Assembly: GCA_946554445.1 (NCBI GenBank)
Contig: CAMNSD010000005.1
Span: 1-64,000, forward strand
DNA length: 64,000 nucleotides
DNA from: an uncultured Lachnospiraceae bacterium
GTDB taxonomy: Bacteria > Bacillota > Clostridia > Lachnospirales > Lachnospiraceae
Direction: 5' to 3'
How positions within the stretch are numbered: position 1 is the stretch's first letter; every line of letters begins with the position of its first letter. A model generated the notes under the pieces. It did no database searches. It saw only the letters and a list, made by a program, of their open reading frames with translations, and was not told the DNA's origin. This document shows, one piece after another, positions 9,771 to 18,418 of the stretch. A program made the translations under genes and the position numbers.

Positions 9771-10946
9771 ATGACAGCGGGTATGGAAGACGATAAGATT
9801 TTGGCGGGCATGATACAGGACTATCCCGATGCACTTTCTGATAGAAGGAAGCTGCAAGCTCTTCTTTTGGATTTTTTTCCTCAGGACAGGCGTAAAAGAA
9901 ATCTTTTGTTGATTGTCTTTGATGATGGCATCGTGCAGGAGATGAGAAGTCTTGGACAGATAGATAAAATGACGCTGCATCGGTTTGTCAGATCTGTTGA
10001 ACTGGGGTATGATATCAGGACGAAGAGCGCAGAAGCCGCTGTTTTGGCGTGGGTGAAGGCGCTTGGTTTGTCAATGGATGAAGTGGAAGAAAGACCGGCT
10101 TTGGTGAACAGGCAGGAGACTTCTGCCGAAAAAGAGTGGGTTCCCTGTGAGAGTGATAGTATCTATGAATACGAGGAGACACCACGGGGACTTAAGATTC
10201 TGAAATTTGCTGACTTTGACGAGCCTGAGGTGGTGATTCCCAATATCATTGAGGGGAAAAAGGTATGCGCGGTCGGAAATTATGCTTTTAAGGGTTGTGT
10301 GGGCATTGAGAAGATCGTGATTTCCGAAGGCATCGAGATATTGGGAAATGGTGTGTTTTTGAATTGCAGGGAATTAAAAGAGGTGGTGCTGCCGCAGTCT
10401 TTGCGGTGTATCGGGAACACGGATCCTACAGGCTGTCCCAAAATCCTGGGCAGTCTGACCAAATATGAGGGAGCCTTTGAATACAGCGGACTGGTGGAGA
10501 TTACCGTACCGAACAGTGTGAAATATATAGGCGAGAACAGTTTTGCCGGCTGCGGGCAGCTTAAGCGGGCTGTATTGCCGGCCAAGTTAAAGGAAATACG
10601 GGAAAATACCTTTCGTTGGTGCACAAGCCTGCGGGAAGTGGTTTTCCCACAGGAACTGGACGCTATCAGGATATCGGCTTTTGAGGGCTGTAATGTCCTG
10701 CAGACAGTTGATCTGCCGGAAGGGGTAACAGGCATAGAAGAAGGGGCCTTTGCAGGTTGTAAGGGACTGGAAAGTATATATATACCAGATTCCGTTGTCG
10801 AGATTGGCGGCGGAAAAGGCACTGGCTTTTTGAAAACTTTTGGAGAACCTCATGAGAGACATGAGAATTTTACAATTCGCTGTAATTTGGGTTCTTATGC
10901 GATGCAGTATGCCAGGGCACAGCAGATCAGATGTGCAGAAGCTTAA
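9771..10946 (+). CDS. Leucine-rich repeat (BspA/LRR_5-like) protein with helical N-terminal domain and no signal peptide
   Basis: Repeats such as VGNYAFKGCVGIEKIVISEGIEILGNGVFLNCRELKEVVLPQSL and IGENSFAGCGQLKRAVLPAKLKEIRENTFRWCTSLREVVFP. Confidence 0.85.
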   Translation: MTAGMEDDKILAGMIQDYPDALSDRRKLQALLLDFFPQDRRKRNLLLIVFDDGIVQEMRSLGQIDKMTLHRFVRSVELGYDIRTKSAEAAVLAWVKALGLSMDEVEERPALVNRQETSAEKEWVPCESDSIYEYEETPRGLKILKFADFDEPEVVIPNIIEGKKVCAVGNYAFKGCVGIEKIVISEGIEILGNGVFLNCRELKEVVLPQSLRCIGNTDPTGCPKILGSLTKYEGAFEYSGLVEITVPNSVKYIGENSFAGCGQLKRAVLPAKLKEIRENTFRWCTSLREVVFPQELDAIRISAFEGCNVLQTVDLPEGVTGIEEGAFAGCKGLESIYIPDSVVEIGGGKGTGFLKTFGEPHERHENFTIRCNLGSYAMQYARAQQIRCAEA

Positions 10947-10964
10947 AGTGAAGGAGGAACGATT

Positions 10965-11678
10965 ATGGGAACCATGAAAAGACCGGGAGGAGAACTGGCC
11001 AGCAGACCGCTTCATTTTTTTTGGATTGTGGATTGTTCCGGTTCTATGTACGGCGAGAAGATTGGAACGGTGAATCATGCCATTCAGTCCACGATACCGG
11101 AGATGGTATCGGCGGCGGAAAATAATCCAAACGCACAGCTGATGATCCGGACCTTAAAATTTTCCACTGGGGCGTCCTGGGTGACAAGCAATCCTGTCAA
11201 GGTGGAGGATTTCGCTTGGGACGATCTGGAAGCAGTCGGGGTGACCGATTTGGGTAAAGCCTTTGAACTTCTGGCAGCGCAGCTTACCATTCCCCCGATG
11301 TCGGACAGGGCGCTTCCGCCTGTGTTGGTGCTTTTGTCTGATGGACAGCCTACGGATGATTATAAAAAGGCGCTGGCGGAGTTGAAGAAACTGCCCTGGG
11401 GCAAAAAAGCTGTCAAGATTGCTATTTCCATCGGCCAGGATGCGGATGATGCCGTTTTGGAAGAGTTTACGGGAAATAAAGAACTGGTACTGCAGGCCAA
11501 TAACGCGGCGGCGCTCACTAAGATGATCAAATGGGCATCCACAGCGGCTTCTTTGGTGTCTGCACCGGCAAGTATCGCCGCGGATACGACAGGGCAGGAG
11601 GAAACAGCGCCAATCATTGTAGATATGGGCGGCAGGATTCCTGATTTAGATGATATTGAGGAAGGTGACGTCTGGTAG
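10965..11678 (+). CDS. von Willebrand factor A domain protein (TerY-like)
   Basis: MIDAS motif FFWIVDCSGSMYGEKIG, VLVLLSDGQPTDDYKKAL. Confidence 0.88.
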   Translation: MGTMKRPGGELASRPLHFFWIVDCSGSMYGEKIGTVNHAIQSTIPEMVSAAENNPNAQLMIRTLKFSTGASWVTSNPVKVEDFAWDDLEAVGVTDLGKAFELLAAQLTIPPMSDRALPPVLVLLSDGQPTDDYKKALAELKKLPWGKKAVKIAISIGQDADDAVLEEFTGNKELVLQANNAAALTKMIKWASTAASLVSAPASIAADTTGQEETAPIIVDMGGRIPDLDDIEEGDVW

Positions 11679-11683
11679 AAAGG

Positions 11684-12541
11684 ATGCGGCATATGATACA
11701 AAATGTATTCGGGGCATCTGTGCAGGGCGCATCCCATATACGAAGCGGCAGGGAGTGTCAGGACAGCTTTAAAAAGGTGGTCAAAGATTCGGGCACAGTG
11801 ATCCTGGCGGTGGCTGACGGTCATGGAAGCGATGCCTGTCCCTACAGTAAGGCAGGCTCCCATGCGGCGGTCAATGTGTTTTGTAAAATATTGGGCGATT
11901 ATTTGGATACCTATGCCGGACAACCGGAGATGCTCTTCACCTTTTTGAAACGGGAGGGCGATACCAAGTTAGCGCAGGAAATCGATGCGGAATGGAAGCG
12001 CAGGATTCTTAGGCTTCATACCAGATGTAAGCGTGAAATCCCTCCAGATGCGGAGCAAAGCAGGAAGAACGAAGCGGTTTACAGACTATACGGCAGTACA
12101 TTGCTGGGGTTGGTGCTCACAGAAGATTTTCTCTTTGCTTTTCAGTTGGGTGACGGGGATATTGTAAAAGTATCAGAGGCGGGGGTATGGCATGTCATTG
12201 AGGCGGATAAGATTCTTGGCACGGAAACCCATTCCCTAAGTAAGTCAGAGTCCTGGAAAAAAGCAGTCACATTGATTCGGAAAAGGGAAGAAAAGGAATC
12301 TTGTCCAGTCATGTATATGCTCTCCTCGGACGGACTTTCCAACAGTTATAAAAACGATGAGGAGTTTGAGAAGACTTGCAGGGATTATTATCTGCTGCTT
12401 CGGGAGCATGGGGTAAAAGCCGTCTCCGACCAATTGAAAACATGGCTTCAAGAGACCAGTGAATTGGGAAGCGGCGACGATATTACAACTTTGTTTGCTT
12501 ATGGGAGGTTACAAAATGGAAGCACGGATTGCCCTGTGTAA
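11684..12541 (+). CDS. PP2C-family protein serine/threonine phosphatase
   Basis: RSGRECQDSF, AVADGHGSDACPYSKAGSHAAV, QLGDGDIVKV, LSSDGLSNSY, GSGDDITTLFAY. ATG at 11693 is an alternative start. Confidence 0.88.
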   Translation: MRHMIQNVFGASVQGASHIRSGRECQDSFKKVVKDSGTVILAVADGHGSDACPYSKAGSHAAVNVFCKILGDYLDTYAGQPEMLFTFLKREGDTKLAQEIDAEWKRRILRLHTRCKREIPPDAEQSRKNEAVYRLYGSTLLGLVLTEDFLFAFQLGDGDIVKVSEAGVWHVIEADKILGTETHSLSKSESWKKAVTLIRKREEKESCPVMYMLSSDGLSNSYKNDEEFEKTCRDYYLLLREHGVKAVSDQLKTWLQETSELGSGDDITTLFAYGRLQNGSTDCPV

Positions 12542-12863
12542 ATGTAAAGAAGGCAGGAACATTTATGGAGTCCGTTTCGAGAAGATGGAAGACGGATGGA
12601 AATATACTTGGGCATTTCCGGTCAAGGAGGCGGCCGCCAAGAGGGAACACTATGACCAGACAAAGATTGTCGGACAGATTGTTCCTGACAACGGATATCC
12701 GGGCTGTCCTTATTGCCGGACCAAAGATTTCGTGATCTGTAACTGTGGCAAATTGAACTGCCATAATGGGAATGATTCCCATTTTACCTGTAATTGGTGC
12801 GGCTTGTCCGGGACGCTTGGCAGTTATGACGGTTCAGGGTTTGGTTCCGGCGGAGATATATAA
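12516..12863 (+). CDS. Small zinc-binding protein (TerY-C-like domain)
   Basis: CPYCRTKDFVICNCGKLNCHNGNDSHFTCNWCGLSG; overlaps the end of the PP2C gene; immediate vWA/PP2C/kinase neighbourhood. Confidence 0.7.
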   Translation: MEARIALCKCKEGRNIYGVRFEKMEDGWKYTWAFPVKEAAAKREHYDQTKIVGQIVPDNGYPGCPYCRTKDFVICNCGKLNCHNGNDSHFTCNWCGLSGTLGSYDGSGFGSGGDI

Positions 12864-12881
12864 ATTGGGAGGGAGAATGTT

Positions 12882-13907
12882 ATGCAGACAGTAAGACTGG
12901 GAAAGACAGAGATTGTTACAAATAAAAATGCTTTTGGGGCCTTGCCGATTCAGAGAATATCGGATGAAGAGGCGGTGAAGCTGCTTCGTAAGGCTTATGA
13001 GAATGGGATGACCTTTTTTGATACGGCGCGGTGGTATTCGGACAGTGAACATAAAGTGGGGCTTGCTTTTGAAGGCATAAGAGAGAAAATATTTATTGCC
13101 ACCAAGACAGGGGCAGAGGATGCGGAAGGCTTCTGGAAGGATTTGGAGACCAGTTTGACAGAGTTAAAGACGGATTATATTGATCTTTATCAGTTCCACA
13201 ATCCGGCGTTTTGTCCGAAGCCTGGGGATGAGAACGGCCTGTATGATGCGGCCCTGCAGGCAAAGGAGCAGGGGAAGATTCGACATATCGGCATCACGAA
13301 TCATCGTCTGGCGGTGGCCCATGAAGCAATCGACAGCGGGCTTTACGAGACGTTACAGTTTCCCTTCTGTTATCTGGCTACGGAAAAGGATATTGAACTG
13401 GTAGAGAAATGTAAGGAAGCGGACATGGGTTTTATCGCCATGAAAGCGTTATCCGGCGGTCTGATTACTAATTCGGCGGCGGCTTATGCATACTTGGCTC
13501 AATATGACAATGTACTGCCTATCTGGGGCGTACAGAGAGAGACGGAACTGGATGAGTTCTTATCTTACATAGAGAATCCGCCGGTGATGACGGAAGAGAT
13601 AGAAGCGCTGATTCAGAAGGACAGAGAAGAACTTTTGGGCGAGTTCTGCAGAGGATGTGGGTATTGTATGCCGTGTCCGGTAGGCATTGAGATCAATACC
13701 TGTGCGAGAATGTCCCTGCTGCTTCGCCGTTCCCCTTCCGCAGGACACTTAAGTCCGGCAGGCCAGGAGATGATGATGAAGATTGAGAAATGTCTGCACT
13801 GTAACCAGTGTAAGGGGAAATGCCCTTACGGATTGGATACGCCTACCCTTTTGGAGAAGAATCTGGAAGATTATAAGAATGTGCTGGCAGGTAAGGTAAA
13901 GGTATAA
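12882..13907 (+). CDS. Aldo/keto reductase with C-terminal 4Fe-4S ferredoxin domain
   Basis: FDTARWYSDSEHKVGLA, LKTDYIDLYQFHN, CRGCGYCMPCPVGIEI, CLHCNQCKGKCPYGLDTP. Confidence 0.9.
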   Translation: MQTVRLGKTEIVTNKNAFGALPIQRISDEEAVKLLRKAYENGMTFFDTARWYSDSEHKVGLAFEGIREKIFIATKTGAEDAEGFWKDLETSLTELKTDYIDLYQFHNPAFCPKPGDENGLYDAALQAKEQGKIRHIGITNHRLAVAHEAIDSGLYETLQFPFCYLATEKDIELVEKCKEADMGFIAMKALSGGLITNSAAAYAYLAQYDNVLPIWGVQRETELDEFLSYIENPPVMTEEIEALIQKDREELLGEFCRGCGYCMPCPVGIEINTCARMSLLLRRSPSAGHLSPAGQEMMMKIEKCLHCNQCKGKCPYGLDTPTLLEKNLEDYKNVLAGKVKV

Positions 13908-13988
13908 GACGAAAGAATGTTTTAAATATGGATAATATGTATTCGTGCTATAGGGAATAAAAGCGGATTGTTTAGAGATGAGAGTAGT

Positions 13989-14615
13989 ATGGATCTGTTG
14001 AAACAAAAGAAACTGCATATTATAAAAATAGTGGGGATAGCGCTGCCTGTATTACTGCTTATAGTAGTTGTGGGCGGCCTGTCCTTTTCTTTGTTACGGG
14101 GAGCCTTGCATCTGGACTTTTCCCAGGAGTATCGCCAGGTAAACGGCATAGAAAAGATTAGGTTTCAAGAGAATTGGCATCACGAGATTTATGCCAGAAC
14201 CTTCTGGGGACTGCGTTCTGTGGGAAAGGATATGGACCGTCAGAATAATTTACAGGATGTAAAAATAGCGGAGGATGAGGAAGCAGAGATTACATGGCTA
14301 GATACGGATGTGTATGATGTTTCAGAGATAATGGAACATATTGTCTGGTATGACAGGGAGGGAGAAAAGATTCTTCTGGGAGATTTAGGAGGAGAGATTC
14401 TTTGTTCCTATGATATACAATATGATACGGTAGAACGTATCGTGTTTTCACCGGACGATAAGTATGTTCTCTATTATGAGAAAGAATATGGCGTGAACGG
14501 TGGTTATTCTTCGGATGAGGAATATTGTTATTATAAGGTGATTGATATTGAGACCGGGGAGCAATATACGATCTATGCCGGATACCGGCAATGGTTTGAT
14601 GTATACTGGGAATAA
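13989..14615 (+). CDS. Hypothetical single-pass membrane protein
   Basis: N-terminal basic + TM segment (KIVGIALPVLLLIVVVGGLSFSLL) then a soluble domain. Confidence 0.6.
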   Translation: MDLLKQKKLHIIKIVGIALPVLLLIVVVGGLSFSLLRGALHLDFSQEYRQVNGIEKIRFQENWHHEIYARTFWGLRSVGKDMDRQNNLQDVKIAEDEEAEITWLDTDVYDVSEIMEHIVWYDREGEKILLGDLGGEILCSYDIQYDTVERIVFSPDDKYVLYYEKEYGVNGGYSSDEEYCYYKVIDIETGEQYTIYAGYRQWFDVYWE

Positions 14616-14707
14616 GGAATGGAAGTAAGAATCCGGATATAGATTAAGCCAGGATCAACTGATAAAGTGATATAATGAAAAGAAAAAGAGGATGGAGGGA
14701 AGGGTAT

Positions 14708-14944
14708 ATGAAGAAGAAAATAAGTTGTTTGGCAGGTGCGATTATTTTAGTGGCGGCAGTTGTTATATTCTGGGCGGTCAATGGGCGTGGCACGGGAGAA
14801 TTTCCACAGACGATGCGTGTATGCGAGACGGTATGTAAAATCAGAGTTGGAGCCGGGGAATCATATGAGACGGTGGGCCTGATAGCGGAAGAGGAAGTAG
14901 TTACGGCGTTGGAATTGGTTGAGGGTGAGAATGGAAAGACCTGA
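14708..14944 (+). CDS. Short secreted/anchored protein with truncated SH3-like domain
   Basis: TM/signal segment then TVCKIRVGAGESYETVGLIAEEEVVTALELVEGENGKT, ending in mid-domain. Confidence 0.45.
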   Translation: MKKKISCLAGAIILVAAVVIFWAVNGRGTGEFPQTMRVCETVCKIRVGAGESYETVGLIAEEEVVTALELVEGENGKT

Positions 14945-14955
14945 ATTGCGGCCCT

Positions 14956-16011
14956 TTAGTTTAGAAAGAATCCGTCAGAACAATACTGTGTCCCATCCTT
15001 GGTGATCAGCATATATTCAACATCCGGGAAATCTTCAAGAAGGAGCCGGCCTTTTTCCAGCCCAAGGCACATACAGGCGGTGGAGACGATATCTGCTTTG
15101 GTGGAGGAGGGGCAGAGAATGGTCACTGCGGCCAGTTCATTGTCTACAGGATAACCGGTGGCGGTGTCGAGGATATGATGATAGAACACGTCTCCTTCAT
15201 AGAAACAGCGCTCATAAATGCCGGAGGTGACCATGGATGTATCCCTGATCTCTACGGTGCCAAGGGAGGTCCCTTCCGGCGCGAAGGGTTCCTGGATGCC
15301 AATACGGAACGGGCTGTGGTCCGGTTTTTCACCGATGACCAATACATTGCCGCCTAGGCTGATACAGGCGCTGTGGACATTCTGGGAAAGCAGGTACGCT
15401 TTCATCTGGTCTGCAATGTATCCTTTGGCGACAGCGCCTAGATCGATAGAGGCATCCGCATCACCCAGACTGACAGTGCTATGGCCGGACTGTGTTATTT
15501 CTGGCGTATCTGCACACCTCATCTGGATATTTTGGTAGGAGACATGAGAGAGGGCTTCTTTGATGTCAGCCTCGGCTGGCACATGCGGCTCGTCTTCGGA
15601 ACCGAAGGGCCAGAGTTCACTGACCGGACGGATGGTGGGATCCAAGGCTCCATTTGTCATAACAGCATAATTAATCGATGTCTCCAGAATAGATATTGTC
15701 TCCTCAGAGACAATGACATCCTTGCCGCCGCTGTGGTTGATGTTCCACACATCGGAGCCTTCCACAGTGGCGCTGAAAAGCTGCTCGTAAGTTTCGGCAA
15801 GTTCAAAACAACCGTCCAGTATAGAGGTATCTTCCGTGTCGTAGAGGGTGATCTGGATGACTGTATCAAAGTAGAAGCCGGTGCGGGAGATGGGTTCAGT
15901 ATTTCGTTTACAGCCGGTGAAGAATAAACATGCTGTGCTAAGGAGTATAAGACAGAGGAACGGCTGTGATATTCTATGAAGTTTGGCTATAAATTTCTTC
16001 TGAGATTTCAT
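14956..16011 (-). CDS. apbE: FAD:protein FMN transferase (ApbE), lipoprotein
   Basis: Lipobox LFFTGC; TGFYFDTVIQITLYD, DASIDLGAVAKGYIAD, SACISLGGNVLVIGEKPD, HHILDTATGYPVDN. Confidence 0.92.
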   Translation of the reverse strand: MKSQKKFIAKLHRISQPFLCLILLSTACLFFTGCKRNTEPISRTGFYFDTVIQITLYDTEDTSILDGCFELAETYEQLFSATVEGSDVWNINHSGGKDVIVSEETISILETSINYAVMTNGALDPTIRPVSELWPFGSEDEPHVPAEADIKEALSHVSYQNIQMRCADTPEITQSGHSTVSLGDADASIDLGAVAKGYIADQMKAYLLSQNVHSACISLGGNVLVIGEKPDHSPFRIGIQEPFAPEGTSLGTVEIRDTSMVTSGIYERCFYEGDVFYHHILDTATGYPVDNELAAVTILCPSSTKADIVSTACMCLGLEKGRLLLEDFPDVEYMLITKDGTQYCSDGFFLN

Positions 16012-16308
16012 GATTCACTTCTGACTTTCTAATGCGTATCGCATAAATGACAATATCGGTTTTCAGGCATCCTTATTTTATTTCTTATGGATTTAAATTC
16101 TTATGGAGGCAATTTTTGACGGTTCCAATTTCTGACAAGTTGCCAATTTTCTCATAACATGATACCATAAATATACCATTGGCCAATGTATATGGCAAAT
16201 ATGTTTTAAGGTTATATATGGTGTGAAAAATAGATTTTTCACGGACGAATTTATTCATCTTGCAAATATTGTGCTTGTGGGCACAGATGCGCAGGTTGAG
16301 AAAGGAGC

Positions 16309-17496
16309 ATGGTTATTAAGATGAGATTACCAGGCGAAGAAGAATCCGGGGGCATGGGGCCGGCCGTAATTTATATGGTCATAGGTGTTTCAGCGTTTGT
16401 GCTGATTACACTGTTTTTGGTATTCCAGAATAATGAACGTAAGAGCAGCGGCAGCGAGTATTTAAAAGAGGTACAGAAACAGCAGGAAGAGGAAGCAACA
16501 TTAGAACTTGTGGAGGAACAGCAGGAAGAGGAGGCAAGACCTAAACTGCGTGCGGAGGATCTAGATTTCTGGGATATGTATCCGGTGGAAGGAGAAGAGG
16601 CCGAGGCGGCGGGGGAAGAAAACGATTCTTCCAAGACAACAGGCGGGAAATCTACTTATGCAGAGAAGGCAGAGAAAGAGCGGGAAGAACAACGACAGAA
16701 GGAAGAGGAAGTCAGAAACGATCCGGCCACAGATGGGAAGCATACTTTGATCACGAACCGTAACGGGGAGGAAGAGTGGGTATTGATCAGTCCATATCTG
16801 ACTAAGAATACCATTGATTTTACGAAGATTGAAGAAAAGGCCGGTCTTAAGCGGTATATGGAGAATGGCAGAGATACTTCCTATGTGGGGGTGGATATTT
16901 CCAAACACACCGGCAAAGTTAATTTTACGAGTATGAAAGCGGCTGGGGTGGATTATGTCATGATTCGTCTTGGAAGTCGGGGATATAGCACTGGGCAAAT
17001 TTCGTTAGACGAGAATTTTAAGGAAAATATAGAAGGTGCAATCGAAGCGGAAATGGATATCGGCGTCTATTTCTATTCCCAGGCGGTCTCTCCGGAGGAG
17101 GCTATCCAGGAAGCCAATTTTGTGATTCAGAATCTGGAACCTTACCGGGCGCATGTGAAGTATCCGGTTGCTTTTGACATGGAATTTGTGTCCAATGATA
17201 AATCCAGGATTGAGGGATTGAGTCGTGAGGATAAGACGACTGTGACGGCCACCTTTGCGGAAGGCATCAAGGCAGCGGGATATGTACCGATGATCTATGG
17301 GGGAAAGGAGTGGCTGATCAAGGAGATTGACTTGGCGAAACTGCAGGATTATGACGTATGGCTCTCTCAGGAGGCAGATATTCCGGACTATCCTTATCTG
17401 TATACCATGTGGCAGTATGATACCAACAGTGTATTAAACGGCATTGACGGCGGTGCGGATCTCAATATCTGTTTCGTGAACTATTCGGAACGGTAG
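16309..17496 (+). CDS. Membrane-anchored GH25 family lysozyme-like protein
   Basis: N-terminal TM and acidic linker; YVGVDISKHTGKVNFTSMKAAGVDYVMIRLGSRGYSTGQISLDENFKENIEGA, WQYDTNSVLNGIDGGADLNICF. Confidence 0.88.
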   Translation: MVIKMRLPGEEESGGMGPAVIYMVIGVSAFVLITLFLVFQNNERKSSGSEYLKEVQKQQEEEATLELVEEQQEEEARPKLRAEDLDFWDMYPVEGEEAEAAGEENDSSKTTGGKSTYAEKAEKEREEQRQKEEEVRNDPATDGKHTLITNRNGEEEWVLISPYLTKNTIDFTKIEEKAGLKRYMENGRDTSYVGVDISKHTGKVNFTSMKAAGVDYVMIRLGSRGYSTGQISLDENFKENIEGAIEAEMDIGVYFYSQAVSPEEAIQEANFVIQNLEPYRAHVKYPVAFDMEFVSNDKSRIEGLSREDKTTVTATFAEGIKAAGYVPMIYGGKEWLIKEIDLAKLQDYDVWLSQEADIPDYPYLYTMWQYDTNSVLNGIDGGADLNICFVNYSER

Positions 17497-18278
17497 TGGT
17501 ATAGACCAGAAGAGACTTTTATAGCAGAATATAAGTCGGCGTAGGCGGCAGGTGACATGCCTTCCATGTAGTTGGGGGCGTAAGCTTTGTCCACGCCGGC
17601 TTTTTTGAGCAGGTCGATGGCTTTATTGTAGGCGATGGCGGCTTCTGTCTCTGTGGCGTATGTGCCTACCGTCACATTGCCTTTGACATGAATTTTTACC
17701 CGATAAAAGGTTTTTCCTCTTTCCTGTATGACGCTCACGCCATTGTAGCGGTTGATGATTTCGATATTTTCATAGCGCAGGTCATTGCGGTTGCCGTTGA
17801 TAAAGCGGTAATCCTTGTTTTCCACGGCGTAGTTTTTAATACCGTAGCGGCTCATGATGTTGACCTGCATCCCGTAATCCGCCACAAAAAAATGACCGCC
17901 CCGGCGGGAAATCTTGCGGGAAGAATAATAGAACAGATCATCCATATCAAAGATAAAAAAGTCCGAGGGCGTAAAGTAATAATAAAAAAACCGTGGCCGG
18001 ATATAAATAGGGGTATTGAAATATATGTTATTGTCCCGAAAATTAATCAGACTCACCCATTTGAGGAAGGAGAGCGGAGAGGATGCGGTATAGTCATCCA
18101 AGCGGATGGAAGAGTCATTTAGGATGTTGAGGGCGCACAGATAAGTCTCGTGCGCTTTTTTTTCATGGTCATAGCTGCCGAGACTGATATGCTTACTGCG
18201 ATAAGTTAATGAAGCGCGAAAATAGATGGTTCCATCCTTGCGTTTTGCCGTATATACGCCGGTTAAGCGCTGTTCCAT
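17481..18278 (-). CDS. AP2-domain protein with two AP2-like modules flanking a degenerate HNH-like segment
   Basis: TGVYTAKRKDGTIYFRASLTYRSKHISLGSYDHEKKAHETYLCAL; DYRFINGNRNDLRYENIEIINR; NGVSVIQERGKTFYRVKIHVKGNVTVGTYATETEAAIAYNKAI. Confidence 0.65.
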   Translation of the reverse strand: MEQRLTGVYTAKRKDGTIYFRASLTYRSKHISLGSYDHEKKAHETYLCALNILNDSSIRLDDYTASSPLSFLKWVSLINFRDNNIYFNTPIYIRPRFFYYYFTPSDFFIFDMDDLFYYSSRKISRRGGHFFVADYGMQVNIMSRYGIKNYAVENKDYRFINGNRNDLRYENIEIINRYNGVSVIQERGKTFYRVKIHVKGNVTVGTYATETEAAIAYNKAIDLLKKAGVDKAYAPNYMEGMSPAAYADLYSAIKVSSGLYHYRSE

Positions 18279-18418
18279 GTCGCAATCCTCCTTTTATATG
18301 ATTGTACCATTTTTGAGAAAAAAAACAAATTCAGAAATATTTTTCCTTTTTCCTGTATAAACTAATATTGGTAAGACAAGAAGTATTTGTATATTGGATA
18401 TATTGGGATGGAGGGAAA

